The notes below the pieces were generated by a model, which saw only the letters and a program-made list of their open reading frames with translations, was not told where the DNA came from and ran no database searches. The translations under genes were made by a program, and so were the position numbers. Shown in pieces: positions 17,411 through 26,952 of a stretch of 64,000 nt of DNA (position 1 is the first letter of the stretch; each line of letters opens with the position of its first letter). This DNA comes from Aquimarina macrocephali JAMB N27 (GTDB lineage: Bacteria > Bacteroidota > Bacteroidia > Flavobacteriales > Flavobacteriaceae), in assembly GCF_000520995.1 (NCBI RefSeq), contig NZ_JACA01000003.1:186001-250000 (forward strand), read 5' to 3'.

Positions 17411-18589
17411 TTAGAACCAAACTCCGATACCGAAGTTTAGTCGGTTCTTAACATCACCTCCGGATAAGGCATTATCTCTTAATTGATAATCTCCTTTTAG
17501 TACCACACCAGGGGTGATATGGTAACTTAATCCTGTGGTAATATCAGTACGGTTATATGCGTCATTTCGTTGTAAACTACCCGCAGTACTTGCATGAGTA
17601 TCATATTGTTCATAACGTGCAAAAGCAAATAGTTTTTGTTTATTCATCATAGGTAACAGGTTAAATGCTCCTTCTACATACCATCCCATTAAGGCACTAC
17701 CTAAATCTCTACCTGTTAATGAATTATAATCATCTGTATCAGAAAGTGATGCATAAATAAATTGTCCTCTGGCAGTGAATCTTTGATATGCATATCTAGC
17801 ATCAAAACCAACCATAGAAATACCAACATTAGCTCCATCCAAATCTTCTACATCGTCTTCTGCTTGTGTTTGACCAAAATATCCTGATAAACCTAAACGT
17901 AATCCAGGTAATCCATAATAATCTAATTTTGCTGAAAAAGTAGGGCTATCTACCGTAGATTGGATTGCTTTCTGGCGACCACTACGTAGTCCATTAGATC
18001 CTTTTAAAAATCCATTCACTCCTCCTTCTCCATCAGACTCTGTAGATTTGAATCCATTAAAAATATAAGCTTGGTATCCTAATGAGATATTATCAAATCT
18101 ACCATTAACTCCTATACCTAGTTCTCTCCAGGTTGTAGGAACAATAGCATTATCAACAGCAGGACGCTCGGTACCATTAAAAGTAGTAGGCTCATGAAAC
18201 TCATTGATAAGTCCCATAGGTACTAACATCAAACCACCTCTAAGGTTTACATTATCGGCAACGTTATAGTTAACAAAAGCTTGTTCTATAAAAACTTCTT
18301 CTACGTGTTCAAATTCTACTTCTGTTACGAATTGTATTTGATCATTAAATCGATACCCAAAAAGTAATACTAATCGTTGCACATCTAGTTCTCCATTATC
18401 TCCTTCAGGCTGGTTATATAGCATTTCTCCATATGCACCAACAGTTACTGCCTTACCAGAATTACCAGAAAGGATACGTTGTGCGGCGTTGATTTGTTTT
18501 TGAGGATCCAATTGTATAGAATCTTGCCTAGTCTGAGCAAAACCTATAAAAGTAATGGTTAATAATAGTAATGTTAATTTATTCTTCAT
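17411..18589 (-). CDS. outer-membrane porin, OprO/OprP-like
   Basis: 392 aa from the chosen ATG at 18589, which directly begins a signal peptide (MKNKLTLLLLTITFIGFAQ). An ATG 60 bp further upstream would add a non-signal extension and is less likely. After a short helix (INAAQRILSG) come alternating beta strands to a terminal aromatic residue (GVWF), typical of phosphate-selective-porin-like barrels. Conserved-looking sections include VEFEHVEEVFIEQAFVNY and GLMLVPMGLINEFHEP. The substrate is not predictable from sequence alone. It is a single gene with a terminator. Confidence 0.85.
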   Translation of the reverse strand: MKNKLTLLLLTITFIGFAQTRQDSIQLDPQKQINAAQRILSGNSGKAVTVGAYGEMLYNQPEGDNGELDVQRLVLLFGYRFNDQIQFVTEVEFEHVEEVFIEQAFVNYNVADNVNLRGGLMLVPMGLINEFHEPTTFNGTERPAVDNAIVPTTWRELGIGVNGRFDNISLGYQAYIFNGFKSTESDGEGGVNGFLKGSNGLRSGRQKAIQSTVDSPTFSAKLDYYGLPGLRLGLSGYFGQTQAEDDVEDLDGANVGISMVGFDARYAYQRFTARGQFIYASLSDTDDYNSLTGRDLGSALMGWYVEGAFNLLPMMNKQKLFAFARYEQYDTHASTAGSLQRNDAYNRTDITTGLSYHITPGVVLKGDYQLRDNALSGGDVKNRLNFGIGVWF

Positions 18590-18746
18590 CTCTTTATTTA
18601 GACTTATTACAAATAATTTGTTTATTTTGACCGCAAAGGTATTCATCAAAATGAATTTGACAAAGTTTATTTATACTAAATCTAAATTAATTTTAAATTT
18701 CAGTAAAGAAAGAAAATTACTACACTGATATTAAGCCTGATACAGG

Positions 18747-19613
18747 CTAATGATATAACGAAAATATTTTGGTAGCCTCATTATGAGAAGATTCAAAACT
18801 TAGCGTTCTGATATTCGTTTCGGCATTCACCGTTGTGAAATATGAGATCATACGCTCTGTAGGCATATTACCTGTTAATTCATCTTTTGCCATTGGACAC
18901 CCTCCAAACCCCTGAATTGCTCCATCAAACCGTCTGCACCCCGCTTTATATGCAGAATCTACTTTCTCAAACCAGGTCGTTGGTGTGGTATGCAAATGTG
19001 CTCCAAATTCAATCTCTGGATAGGCTGGAATTAAATTCGAAAACAAATAATCAATAATTTCTGGTGTAGAAGTACCTACGGTATCTGATAACGAAAGAAT
19101 TTTCACTCCCATCTTGCTCAGCTTTTCGGTCCACTCCCCCACTATTTCTACATTCCATGGATCTCCATAAGGATTACCGAATCCCATAGAAAGATAAGCC
19201 ACTACTTTTTTATTTGCTTTATCAGCGATATGTAATATTTCTTGTAACGTAGCTACAGATTCTGCAATAGTCTTATGGGTATTTCTCATCTGGAAATTTT
19301 CTGAAATAGAAAAAGGGTATCCCAAATAATCAATAGCTTCGTGTTGTACTGCATCGTTAGCCCCACGTACATTAGCAATAATAGCCAACAATTTGCTTCT
19401 GGTATCAGAAAGGTCCAATTGCGATAAAACCTGGGCAGTATCTACCATTTGCGGTATCGCTTTTGGCGAAACAAAACTTCCAAAATCTATAGTATCAAAA
19501 CCACATCTTAGTAAAGACTGAATGTATTGAACCTTTTTTTCGGTAGGGATAAATTCTTTTATACCCTGCATAGCATCACGGGGACATTCAATAATTTTTA
19601 CGTTTTCGGTCAT
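18747..19613 (-). CDS. mvaB: hydroxymethylglutaryl-CoA lyase
   Basis: 288 aa, full length. HMGL-like TIM barrel: IIECPRDAMQG at the N-terminus, FGSFVSPKAIPQM, LSLSDTVGTSTPEII, FGAHLHTTP with the metal-binding His pair, and the FGGCPMA...GNMPTE loop with the catalytic Cys. The enzyme cleaves HMG-CoA to acetyl-CoA and acetoacetate in leucine degradation. It is cytoplasmic. A leucine dehydrogenase lies at 41071 but is not linked. It is divergent from the hybrid histidine kinase, sharing about 240 bp of control region. Confidence 0.92.
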   Translation of the reverse strand: MTENVKIIECPRDAMQGIKEFIPTEKKVQYIQSLLRCGFDTIDFGSFVSPKAIPQMVDTAQVLSQLDLSDTRSKLLAIIANVRGANDAVQHEAIDYLGYPFSISENFQMRNTHKTIAESVATLQEILHIADKANKKVVAYLSMGFGNPYGDPWNVEIVGEWTEKLSKMGVKILSLSDTVGTSTPEIIDYLFSNLIPAYPEIEFGAHLHTTPTTWFEKVDSAYKAGCRRFDGAIQGFGGCPMAKDELTGNMPTERMISYFTTVNAETNIRTLSFESSHNEATKIFSLYH

Positions 19614-19855
19614 TTTAGAGTAGCAAACTAAGAAATATTCAATTGTGTGTATAAAAGTATGATTATTTTTTAAAATTTAAAGTGTTTCGACGCTACATGA
19701 TATGAACACCCGACAAAAGGATTATAATAATTTAACTCAAATTGTGTATGAGAAAATCTTTTATGATATATGTAACATCAATTGGTTACAAATCTTATAT
19801 CTATAAGTAATTGATTTATTTATAATTGCTATATTTAAAAAGTCAAATTAAAAAC

Positions 19856-22663
19856 ATGAGAAATTTCTTTCCTCTACTTTTTTTAATCCTCCAAATAAAT
19901 TCTACCGCTCAATCGATTTCTACAAAGCCTATAGAAATTACTAGTAAAGACAGTATTTATATGCCTTTAGAAGAAGTAGCTCTTTACAAAGATTATTCTA
20001 AAGAACTTAATTTTAATCAAATTACACTCCAGCCATTTAAATCTATACTTCTTTTAGATTTTAAAAATTCTGAACCAAATGCTTTTTATTGGTATAAATT
20101 TAAAATAGATCTTAAAACAGATGCCAAAATATTATATTTTCTAACCTTTATTAGTGATGCTTCAGATTTTTATATACCTCTTAAAAAAAAAGGTTACAAA
20201 AAATATGAAACCGGGACATTTATTAAAAAAGGAAAGATTACTTATGATATTGAGCAGGCTTCATCACTTAGTTTATCTATAGATTCGATTGACTTTTCTA
20301 AACCTTTTTATTTTAATAAAAAACCAATCTCCAATGCCGGAAAATCAAGTATCAGAGAATCTTTTGGGATTATACTTGTTGACCATAAAAGTGTTGTTGG
20401 TGATATAATTAGAGAGGTTTCCGTAGCTAAACATCAAGAGTTTTATACGGGTGCTATATTCATTGCTTGCTTACTTTTTCTTGTAAGTTTTTTTATCTCT
20501 AGAGATAAAAACTTTTTGAACTATAGTATTTACTTATTTTTTGTGACCGCAATTTTTGCTCCAAATACTCCATTTACTTTTTCTGTATTGAACAGTATTA
20601 ATCCTATGCTTTTTCATTATATAAAACAACTTAGCATTATTGGAGCTTCCTTTTTTTATTTTTATTTTGTTTACGGGATCTTAGAGTTTAAAATAGTCCA
20701 TAAAAGATTATATAAATTTTCTAACTATTTTTTATTCAGCATTATTCTTTTCGCTATTATTAACTTAATCATAACTATAGTTGATCCACATTTAAATTAT
20801 CGTATTGGTATTTTCTTCACATTTAGAATATTTTTTGGTAGTACAGCATTAATTGTCTTTGTATATCTATTCTCTGTGAGAAAAGATTTGATATCAAGGG
20901 TTGTACTCATAAGTAGCTTTTTACTTATTATTGGGAATATTGCTTCTATAATTACAGGTAATGGTTTATACTTTTTAAATACTGTACTAATTGAGATTTT
21001 AATTTTTTCAGGAATTGTATCGTATAATAATAAAAGAAATGTTGAATATAGAATTAAAGGCCAGTATGAGCTGGATAATGAACGAAAAATAAAGACCGAA
21101 CTTATACAACTAGACAAAGCAAAATCAAACTTCTTTGCTAACATATCACATGAGCTTAGAACTCCACTTACCTTAATATCTGGACCCATACAAAATAAAT
21201 TAATGAATGAAGATCTTAGTGAAAAAGATCGGGTTGATTTTGAATTAGTTTTAAACAACAGCAACAGAATTTCTGATTTGGTCAATCAATTATTAGATAT
21301 CTCCAAAATTGAAGCCGGTAGCATGACTTTATCTTTGCAAAAGGTAAAACCAATACAACAAATTAATGCTATCGTTAAAGATTTTGAGTATACAGCAAGT
21401 TTAAAAAACATTAATTTTCTAACGTATTTAAACAATCATGAAGAAGAAGGCTGGTTGGATCGGGATGCCTTATATAAAATTGTAACTAATTTAGTGTCGA
21501 ATGCTATAAAATATACTCCAGAAAATGGTTCTATTATCTGCAATGCTCATATTAAAAAAAATAAACTCCTAGTTGATATAAAAAATACAGGAGAAGGCTT
21601 GACCAAAGAACAACAACAACTGGTTTTTAAACGTTTTTATCAAACTCATAGTTCTCAATCTGGTACAGGTATTGGGCTAGCTTTGGTTAATGAACTTGTA
21701 AAATTACACGAAGGAGTAATCACTGTGGATAGTAAACCAGAGGAATGGACAAGCTTCAGTTTTGCAATCTCCCTAGATAAAAAGGTCATAAAAAATGCTA
21801 CAGTCATAGAAGAAAACTCAGTACCTATTACTCATTATCATACAATTCATGAAATTTCTGACACCACTACAACTGAGTTAGAATTGGGCGACAAAAATGA
21901 TGAACTCCCTATTTTATTAATAGTTGAAGACAATACCGATTTAAATAAATTGCTTCAGGATAATTTTAAAGATCAGTATCATATTATTAGTAGCAATAAT
22001 GGAGAAGAAGGATGTGAACTGGCAATACAACACATTCCCGATATCATCATTTCTGATATTATGATGCCCAAAAAAGATGGAATTGAGCTTACTAACGAAT
22101 TAAAGAATGATGAACGTACCAGTCATATTCCAATCATTTTATTAACTGCAAAAGCCGGTGAAGAAAATGAATTGTCAGGATTGCAAATAGGAGCTGATGA
22201 ATACATGACCAAACCTTTTAATCAAAAAATACTGGCCGCCAAGGTTAATAATCTTTTGATGATTAGAAAAAAATTGCAATTGCGATATAGCCAGGAAGTA
22301 TTTTTGACTCCAAAAGACATTACCATAACCCCTATGGATGAAAACTTCTTAAACAAAGTACAAAAGGTAATGGATGAACAATTGATAGAATCTTCTTTTA
22401 GTGTAGAAGAATTTAGTAAAGTCATAGGTATGAGTCGAATGCAACTACACAGAAAATTAAAGGCCTTAACTGGCTTAACATCTTCAGAATTTATTAGATC
22501 TCAACGTCTTAAATTGTCCGCACAACTACTCAAAAATTCTGATACAAATGTATCTCAGGTTGGATATGCTGTAGGTTTCAACGATCATTCTTATTTTACT
22601 AAATGCTTTAAAGAAATGTATCAATGTACTCCTTCTGAGTATGCTACTAAAGAGAGTAAATAA
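19856..22663 (+). CDS. hybrid histidine kinase / response regulator with AraC output, 7TM sensor
   Basis: 935 aa from ATG at 19856, which begins a signal peptide (MRNFFPLLFLILQINSTAQ); an in-frame TTG 30 bp upstream is rejected. The periplasmic domain (about 20-190) resembles 7TMR-DISMED2, with seven hydrophobic helices at about 195-400. HisKA contains NISHELRTP (His432); the HATPase has NAIKYTPENG and GTGIGLALV. A REC domain follows, with phospho-acceptor Asp734 in ISDIMMPKKDG, and then a C-terminal AraC helix-turn-helix. One-protein two-component systems of this type usually regulate adjacent genes, here most likely the lipoprotein operon that follows. Confidence 0.92.
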   Translation: MRNFFPLLFLILQINSTAQSISTKPIEITSKDSIYMPLEEVALYKDYSKELNFNQITLQPFKSILLLDFKNSEPNAFYWYKFKIDLKTDAKILYFLTFISDASDFYIPLKKKGYKKYETGTFIKKGKITYDIEQASSLSLSIDSIDFSKPFYFNKKPISNAGKSSIRESFGIILVDHKSVVGDIIREVSVAKHQEFYTGAIFIACLLFLVSFFISRDKNFLNYSIYLFFVTAIFAPNTPFTFSVLNSINPMLFHYIKQLSIIGASFFYFYFVYGILEFKIVHKRLYKFSNYFLFSIILFAIINLIITIVDPHLNYRIGIFFTFRIFFGSTALIVFVYLFSVRKDLISRVVLISSFLLIIGNIASIITGNGLYFLNTVLIEILIFSGIVSYNNKRNVEYRIKGQYELDNERKIKTELIQLDKAKSNFFANISHELRTPLTLISGPIQNKLMNEDLSEKDRVDFELVLNNSNRISDLVNQLLDISKIEAGSMTLSLQKVKPIQQINAIVKDFEYTASLKNINFLTYLNNHEEEGWLDRDALYKIVTNLVSNAIKYTPENGSIICNAHIKKNKLLVDIKNTGEGLTKEQQQLVFKRFYQTHSSQSGTGIGLALVNELVKLHEGVITVDSKPEEWTSFSFAISLDKKVIKNATVIEENSVPITHYHTIHEISDTTTTELELGDKNDELPILLIVEDNTDLNKLLQDNFKDQYHIISSNNGEEGCELAIQHIPDIIISDIMMPKKDGIELTNELKNDERTSHIPIILLTAKAGEENELSGLQIGADEYMTKPFNQKILAAKVNNLLMIRKKLQLRYSQEVFLTPKDITITPMDENFLNKVQKVMDEQLIESSFSVEEFSKVIGMSRMQLHRKLKALTGLTSSEFIRSQRLKLSAQLLKNSDTNVSQVGYAVGFNDHSYFTKCFKEMYQCTPSEYATKESK

Positions 22664-22696
22664 TTCTTTTATCTTCTTATCACCTCTTAACAAACA

Positions 22697-22722
22697 CCCC
22701 TAAAAACAAGGGGGAATCCCCC
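22697..22722. promoter_or_regulatory. G-run/C-run inverted repeat (candidate operator)
   Basis: CCCC-TAAAAACAA-GGGGG-AAT-CCCCC at 22697-22722, 34 bp after the stop of the AraC-output hybrid kinase. The central GGGGG-AAT-CCCCC is a perfect dyad. A related element lies at 1615-1648. The location suggests an operator used by the kinase's own DNA-binding domain for the downstream lipoprotein genes. Confidence 0.4.
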
Positions 22723-22847
22723 TATTCTCTTAATGTTACATAATTCATAGTCTTTGTTACATACCTCATAACGATCTCCTTTTACATATCCTAGTTTTTC
22801 CGTCAAGTCTAAAAACAAAGTTTGATTTATTGATTGATCATGCTGGC

Positions 22848-23000
22848 ATGAATAAAAAAAGAAAAAGTTATAAAGGGCAACTCAATAGTTTTTCGACGAA
22901 CAGCATACATCTAAATATAAATCATTTAGAAGACGGAACCTACACGTTAAAAATCATACATAAAAACAAAATAATTAAGGAAGTAAAATTTAAGAAGTAA
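22848..23000 (+). CDS. possible 50-aa protein
   Basis: ATG at 22848 to TAA at 23000 encodes 50 aa, Lys-rich and beta-prone, with LEDGTYTLKIIHKNKIIKEV near the C-terminus. This resembles the last strands of type IX secretion C-terminal domains (G-x-Y-x-L-x-I...K-x-x-K), but without the rest of such a protein. It could be a genuine small gene, or the remnant tail of a lost secreted protein. There is no clear ribosome binding site. Uncertain. Confidence 0.4.
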   Translation: MNKKRKSYKGQLNSFSTNSIHLNINHLEDGTYTLKIIHKNKIIKEVKFKK

Positions 23001-23136
23001 GAGTATCATCTATCAAATTTCTGTTTTTGTTGAAAGCTTGATTTTTTCTAAAAAAATTATGAAAAATATTCATAATAGAGGTAACAATATTCTTTGTATA
23101 GTGATTTGAAGATGTAAAACTTTAAAAAGTAAAAAA

Positions 23137-24156
23137 ATGAAAACAAAAGCTTTTAACACACTACTGTTAGCCATCCTTACGGTTATCCTTTTTTCATGTA
23201 ACTCAGATGATGATGATAATACATCTTTCCGTGGAGGAGAACCTTCCTTAACCTTTACAGTACAGACCGAAGAAGATCAAATGGGTGAATTTGCAGAAGT
23301 TGCCATGGCAATTTTTGATGGGAAAATTTATGCTGCCGGAGGTTATAATTCATACGGTGGTTCTCAATTTCATTTCCTCTGGTCCAGTAATAATGGTATT
23401 AATTGGGGTACAATGCCTCTTTCTAGCACAACACCCTTAGGGAGCTTTGCAGCTTTTCGTACAGGAACTACATTAACAACGTTTAATGATCAGCTTTGGC
23501 TTATAGGTGGTAAAGACATTGCAGATGTTCCATATACGAATATATGGCATTCAGCAGATGGGGAGTCCTGGAGTGAATTATCACCTCCTTTTGGAGCATT
23601 ACTCACACACGAAACCTTGGTATATGACAGTAAAATGTATGTAACAAAAGGTAATCGTACAACTAACCAAACCGAGGTATGGTCAACAATAAATGGTTTA
23701 GACTGGATACAGGAAACCGATAATGCGTTCCCTGGAAGAGCAGGACAAAAAGGTATTGTTTTTAATAATGCAATGTATCTATTAGGAGGAGAAGATATAG
23801 CCGGTAACAAAGTAAATGAAATATGGACCAGTACCAATGGTAGTTCATGGGCAGAAGTTAACCCCGCTACTCTATTTTCTGAAAGGAATGCACATTCTGT
23901 AACAGTTTACAACGATAAAGTATGGGTTATTGCTGGTAAAGATAACCTTACCGAGTTTAACAACGAAATATGGTATTCATCAGATATGATGACCTGGACC
24001 AGATATGAAGGACCTAGACCCGCTCCTACAGAAGGCATCAATAGTCACACAGCATTAGTATTTAATGACGAGATATGGCTTTTTGGAGGCAATCAACCCG
24101 ATGGTACAGGAGGTTCCCGAAGAACCGGTGAAATACGAAGCTTCAAAGAAGATTAA
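23137..24156 (+). CDS. kelch-like repeat lipoprotein
   Basis: 339 aa. The lipobox VILFSC (Cys21) is followed by N-S-D-D-D-D, a surface-lipoprotein sorting style in Bacteroidota. About five kelch-like blades follow, each with an x-W-S/T-S-x-D/N-G-x-x-W motif (LWSSNNGINWG, IWHSADGESWS, VWSTINGLDWI, IWTSTNGSSWA, IWYSSDMMTWT) and paired aromatic/Gly-Gly strands. It should fold as a beta-propeller on the cell surface. It is the first gene of an eight-gene co-directional run after the hybrid kinase; a relative is at 29365-30618. Confidence 0.83.
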   Translation: MKTKAFNTLLLAILTVILFSCNSDDDDNTSFRGGEPSLTFTVQTEEDQMGEFAEVAMAIFDGKIYAAGGYNSYGGSQFHFLWSSNNGINWGTMPLSSTTPLGSFAAFRTGTTLTTFNDQLWLIGGKDIADVPYTNIWHSADGESWSELSPPFGALLTHETLVYDSKMYVTKGNRTTNQTEVWSTINGLDWIQETDNAFPGRAGQKGIVFNNAMYLLGGEDIAGNKVNEIWTSTNGSSWAEVNPATLFSERNAHSVTVYNDKVWVIAGKDNLTEFNNEIWYSSDMMTWTRYEGPRPAPTEGINSHTALVFNDEIWLFGGNQPDGTGGSRRTGEIRSFKED

Positions 24157-24219
24157 AAACTTCTTGATCAAAAAAATAACGCCAAAGAATAGCATTTACT
24201 AAAATCTAAATCTCAAAAA

Positions 24220-25473
24220 ATGAAAACATCAAAATCTATTTTATATACATTTTTATTATCGCTATCGATTACCATACTCTTGTCTTGCTCTAACGATGAC
24301 AACGGCCCCGGAATAGATCCTAATCAAGAAATCATATTAGCAACATTTGATTATTCTAATCTTAGTGTAAACAGTTTACCTAATATGATCATCGCCAACA
24401 ATACAGAAGGTGAGCTATTAACCAGCGTAGAAACCAATAAAGTACCAGGAATTTACACGCTAACAGCAAAAGGATATGCCTCAAATAGTTTTATGCTTAC
24501 TACCCTTTTAGAGACAGATAGTTACAAAAGTCTTTCTACAACCAAAGACGTACCTGTAGGCAGTAGTGCAATTGCTCCTAATCACCACCCCACTAGAAAC
24601 GGTAGCATAAAATTTACGCTAAACTTAACTGGGGCTACACGCATCAGGCTTTCTGTTTATGGACTAAAAAACAGAACTGTTACCGATGGAACCGATCCCT
24701 TAACCAGTGCTCCTACCAAAACCTATGAATATAATAAAGAAGGTTCTGGTGATAAGATTTTCCTAAAAGTAAGGTATAAGCCAAATGATGTAGATCCCAT
24801 AATTTATGCATATACATGGATCGATAATTATAAAGAAACTGAAAATAGAGATTTAAGTTTTGCAGATTTCACTATAGTACCCACAAGCACTATAACTATA
24901 AATGATACTTCAGATGATAATTACACTGATCTTTCTGCTATTTATGACACCAACAGATATGTTAATCTCGAAAGTAACTTTCCTCAACACTTGGAAATTA
25001 CAGAAGGATTTGAGTATTACTTAACAGCATATGGAGCATCATACCCCGATGGAGTACACCATAGCAAAGCAATTAAAACTGATGTTTTACCTGAAACAGT
25101 ATCCGTTAGAAAACCTGATTGGAATTTTTCGTACACTTCAACATCAAACATCCTTCAATTACAACCTTCTGGTGATTATTTATATACCAATATTGATACT
25201 CGAATTATAAATCCTGCCGCCAAAAATCTTTCTTGGAACATTACTATTCCGAATAATGGTGCTAATAAAGTAACACTTCCACAGTTACCAGAAAGTCTTT
25301 CTGATTATACCGATTATTTTGAAGATACGTCTCGTTTCGAAGATAATTATGTACGCATGATTAATTTATCTAATAACCTCAACTATGTAGATTATATACA
25401 AGATTCAATTGATAGAACATATAATCTGGCAGATCAAAATGGAGAATCAATTTCAATTAACATAAATCCATAA
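24220..25473 (+). CDS. lipoprotein of unknown function
   Basis: 417 aa. The lipobox ITILLSC (Cys23) is followed by S-N-D-D-N. The rest is beta-rich, with many Thr, Ser, Asn and Tyr and few charges, no repeats that I can align and no known catalytic motif. The C-terminal part has NYVDYIQDSID and ends in ININP. It is probably surface-exposed like its neighbours, which lie 63 bp upstream and 52 bp downstream. No family is recognised. Confidence 0.7.
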   Translation: MKTSKSILYTFLLSLSITILLSCSNDDNGPGIDPNQEIILATFDYSNLSVNSLPNMIIANNTEGELLTSVETNKVPGIYTLTAKGYASNSFMLTTLLETDSYKSLSTTKDVPVGSSAIAPNHHPTRNGSIKFTLNLTGATRIRLSVYGLKNRTVTDGTDPLTSAPTKTYEYNKEGSGDKIFLKVRYKPNDVDPIIYAYTWIDNYKETENRDLSFADFTIVPTSTITINDTSDDNYTDLSAIYDTNRYVNLESNFPQHLEITEGFEYYLTAYGASYPDGVHHSKAIKTDVLPETVSVRKPDWNFSYTSTSNILQLQPSGDYLYTNIDTRIINPAAKNLSWNITIPNNGANKVTLPQLPESLSDYTDYFEDTSRFEDNYVRMINLSNNLNYVDYIQDSIDRTYNLADQNGESISININP

Positions 25474-25525
25474 AACCATCATGACGCTTATCAAAAAAAT
25501 GAAGTAACGATTAATAAAATAATCT

Positions 25526-26212
25526 ATGAAAAATATCGCTTTTTTAATTGCAATACTGTCACTCACATCAGTTCATGCTCAGAACAACAATTGCAGTAAG
25601 TTTTATGCTAGTCAGGAAGGTAAAGAACTAATCATTCATCAATATGATAAAAAGGAACGTCTTTCTACTATAACCGAATTTAAGGTAACCGATGTAAAAA
25701 GCACAGCTACTCAAAGTGTTATTACTATTGCCATGAATCTAAAAGATGGTAGAAACAATAAATCAATTGTCACCTCATCATTTAAAGCTCGTTGTTCGGG
25801 AAAAACGACTCGTTTAGATCCTGAATCTTTTATTGCTCCTGGTATACTTGATCAATATAATGACATGGAATATAGTATTCGGGGAGATGATATTTCTTTC
25901 CCTAATAGCTTAGCCATTGATCAGGAATTGCCCAATGCATCTGTACACATGTCAGTAAATGCAGGAATCATGAACATAAACATGACTACCAATATGTTAA
26001 ACAGAAAAGTAATTGCAAAAGAGCAAGTCACTACTCCTGCGGGGACTTTTGATTGCTATGTAATTACCTATACCAACGAGTTAACCATGGGAATGACCAC
26101 GACACAACATTCTAAACAATGGATAGCAGAAGGTGTCGGTATGGTAAAAGAAGAAACACGCAAAGCAAACGGAAAACTAATCACAAAAAGCATTTTACAT
26201 CAAATCAACTAA
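25526..26212 (+). CDS. exported DUF3108-like protein
   Basis: 228 aa with a signal peptide (1-18, ending VHAQ), and no lipobox. The core contains two Cys at about 23 and 93, then VTTPAGTFDCYVITYTNEL and a QWIAEGVGMVKEET section. These strands recall DUF3108/TapB-like proteins, which are beta-rich envelope proteins of unknown role. It follows a lipoprotein gene by 52 bp and precedes a barrel gene by 12 bp, so it is in the same transcript. Confidence 0.65.
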   Translation: MKNIAFLIAILSLTSVHAQNNNCSKFYASQEGKELIIHQYDKKERLSTITEFKVTDVKSTATQSVITIAMNLKDGRNNKSIVTSSFKARCSGKTTRLDPESFIAPGILDQYNDMEYSIRGDDISFPNSLAIDQELPNASVHMSVNAGIMNINMTTNMLNRKVIAKEQVTTPAGTFDCYVITYTNELTMGMTTTQHSKQWIAEGVGMVKEETRKANGKLITKSILHQIN

Positions 26213-26224
26213 AATTAATTCATT

Positions 26225-26824
26225 ATGAAAAAAGTAGCCACATTAATCACAATATTCATTTTTATAGTTTCATCACGGGCACAAGACTCTGGATTTGACG
26301 CCAAAACAAAGGGAAGTTTTATTGCCAACGGGAGTGTCAATGTTTATTTCACCACTCGAAAAAGAAATGATGACAAAGCAACCGCATTTACCACCAGAAT
26401 AACGCCAAAAGTAGGATATTTTGTAATCGATAATCTTGCCGTGGGTCTCGAATTAGGTATCAACACAAACAAAGAAAAGCAAGATTCAGATTTTGGAGAT
26501 ATAGAAACGACCACTAATGGTTTTGGCATAGGACCTTTTGCCCGTTATTACCTACAAAACAACATCTATTTCGAAGGTCTTATTGGAATAGGAAGCTCTA
26601 AAACAACTACTGATGGAGGGTTGCTTGGCTCAACAGATATAAAATCAAATATTTTTGGATTTAGAGTTGGGGCTGGTTATGCTTTTTTTCTCGGAAATCA
26701 TGTTGCCATCGAACCCAGTGTAAGTTATTCCTGGGAAGATATTAATCCCAATAATGCACCATCTGGTTACAAAGAAAGTCTGTCCTCTATTTTTCTGGGT
26801 ATTGGTATTTCTGCCTTCTTTTAA
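26225..26824 (+). CDS. small outer-membrane beta-barrel protein
   Basis: 199 aa with a signal peptide (1-19, ending SRAQ) and about eight amphipathic strands. Typical features are GSFIANGSVNVYF, RITPKVGYFVIDNLAVGLELG, FGIGPFARYYL and a terminal FLGIGISAFF with an aromatic end, as expected for porin-family/OmpA-like N-terminal barrels in Flavobacteria. It could anchor or transport for the neighbouring lipoproteins (inference). It starts 12 bp after the previous stop. Confidence 0.83.
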   Translation: MKKVATLITIFIFIVSSRAQDSGFDAKTKGSFIANGSVNVYFTTRKRNDDKATAFTTRITPKVGYFVIDNLAVGLELGINTNKEKQDSDFGDIETTTNGFGIGPFARYYLQNNIYFEGLIGIGSSKTTTDGGLLGSTDIKSNIFGFRVGAGYAFFLGNHVAIEPSVSYSWEDINPNNAPSGYKESLSSIFLGIGISAFF

Positions 26825-26952
26825 ATATACCATATAAAAAACCTAATTATAAGAGTGATATCAATTCATTTGATAACAGACATAACAAAATGGCCAATAA
26901 TGATTCTATACTAACACTTACAAAAATCAATAAAACTAATACGTATAAACAG

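Larger units (their letters stand above)
22664..23136. other. intergenic control region of lipoprotein operon
   Basis: 473 bp between the hybrid histidine kinase and the first kelch lipoprotein. It contains the G-run/C-run inverted repeat (22697-22722) and a 50-codon frame (22848-23000). The promoter of the lipoprotein operon is expected here, but no clear -33/-7 pair stands out. Confidence 0.5.

Noticed and set aside
19826..19855. TTG start 30 bp upstream for the hybrid kinase
   Set aside because: ATG at 19856 begins directly with a signal peptide; the extension is hydrophilic and spoils it.
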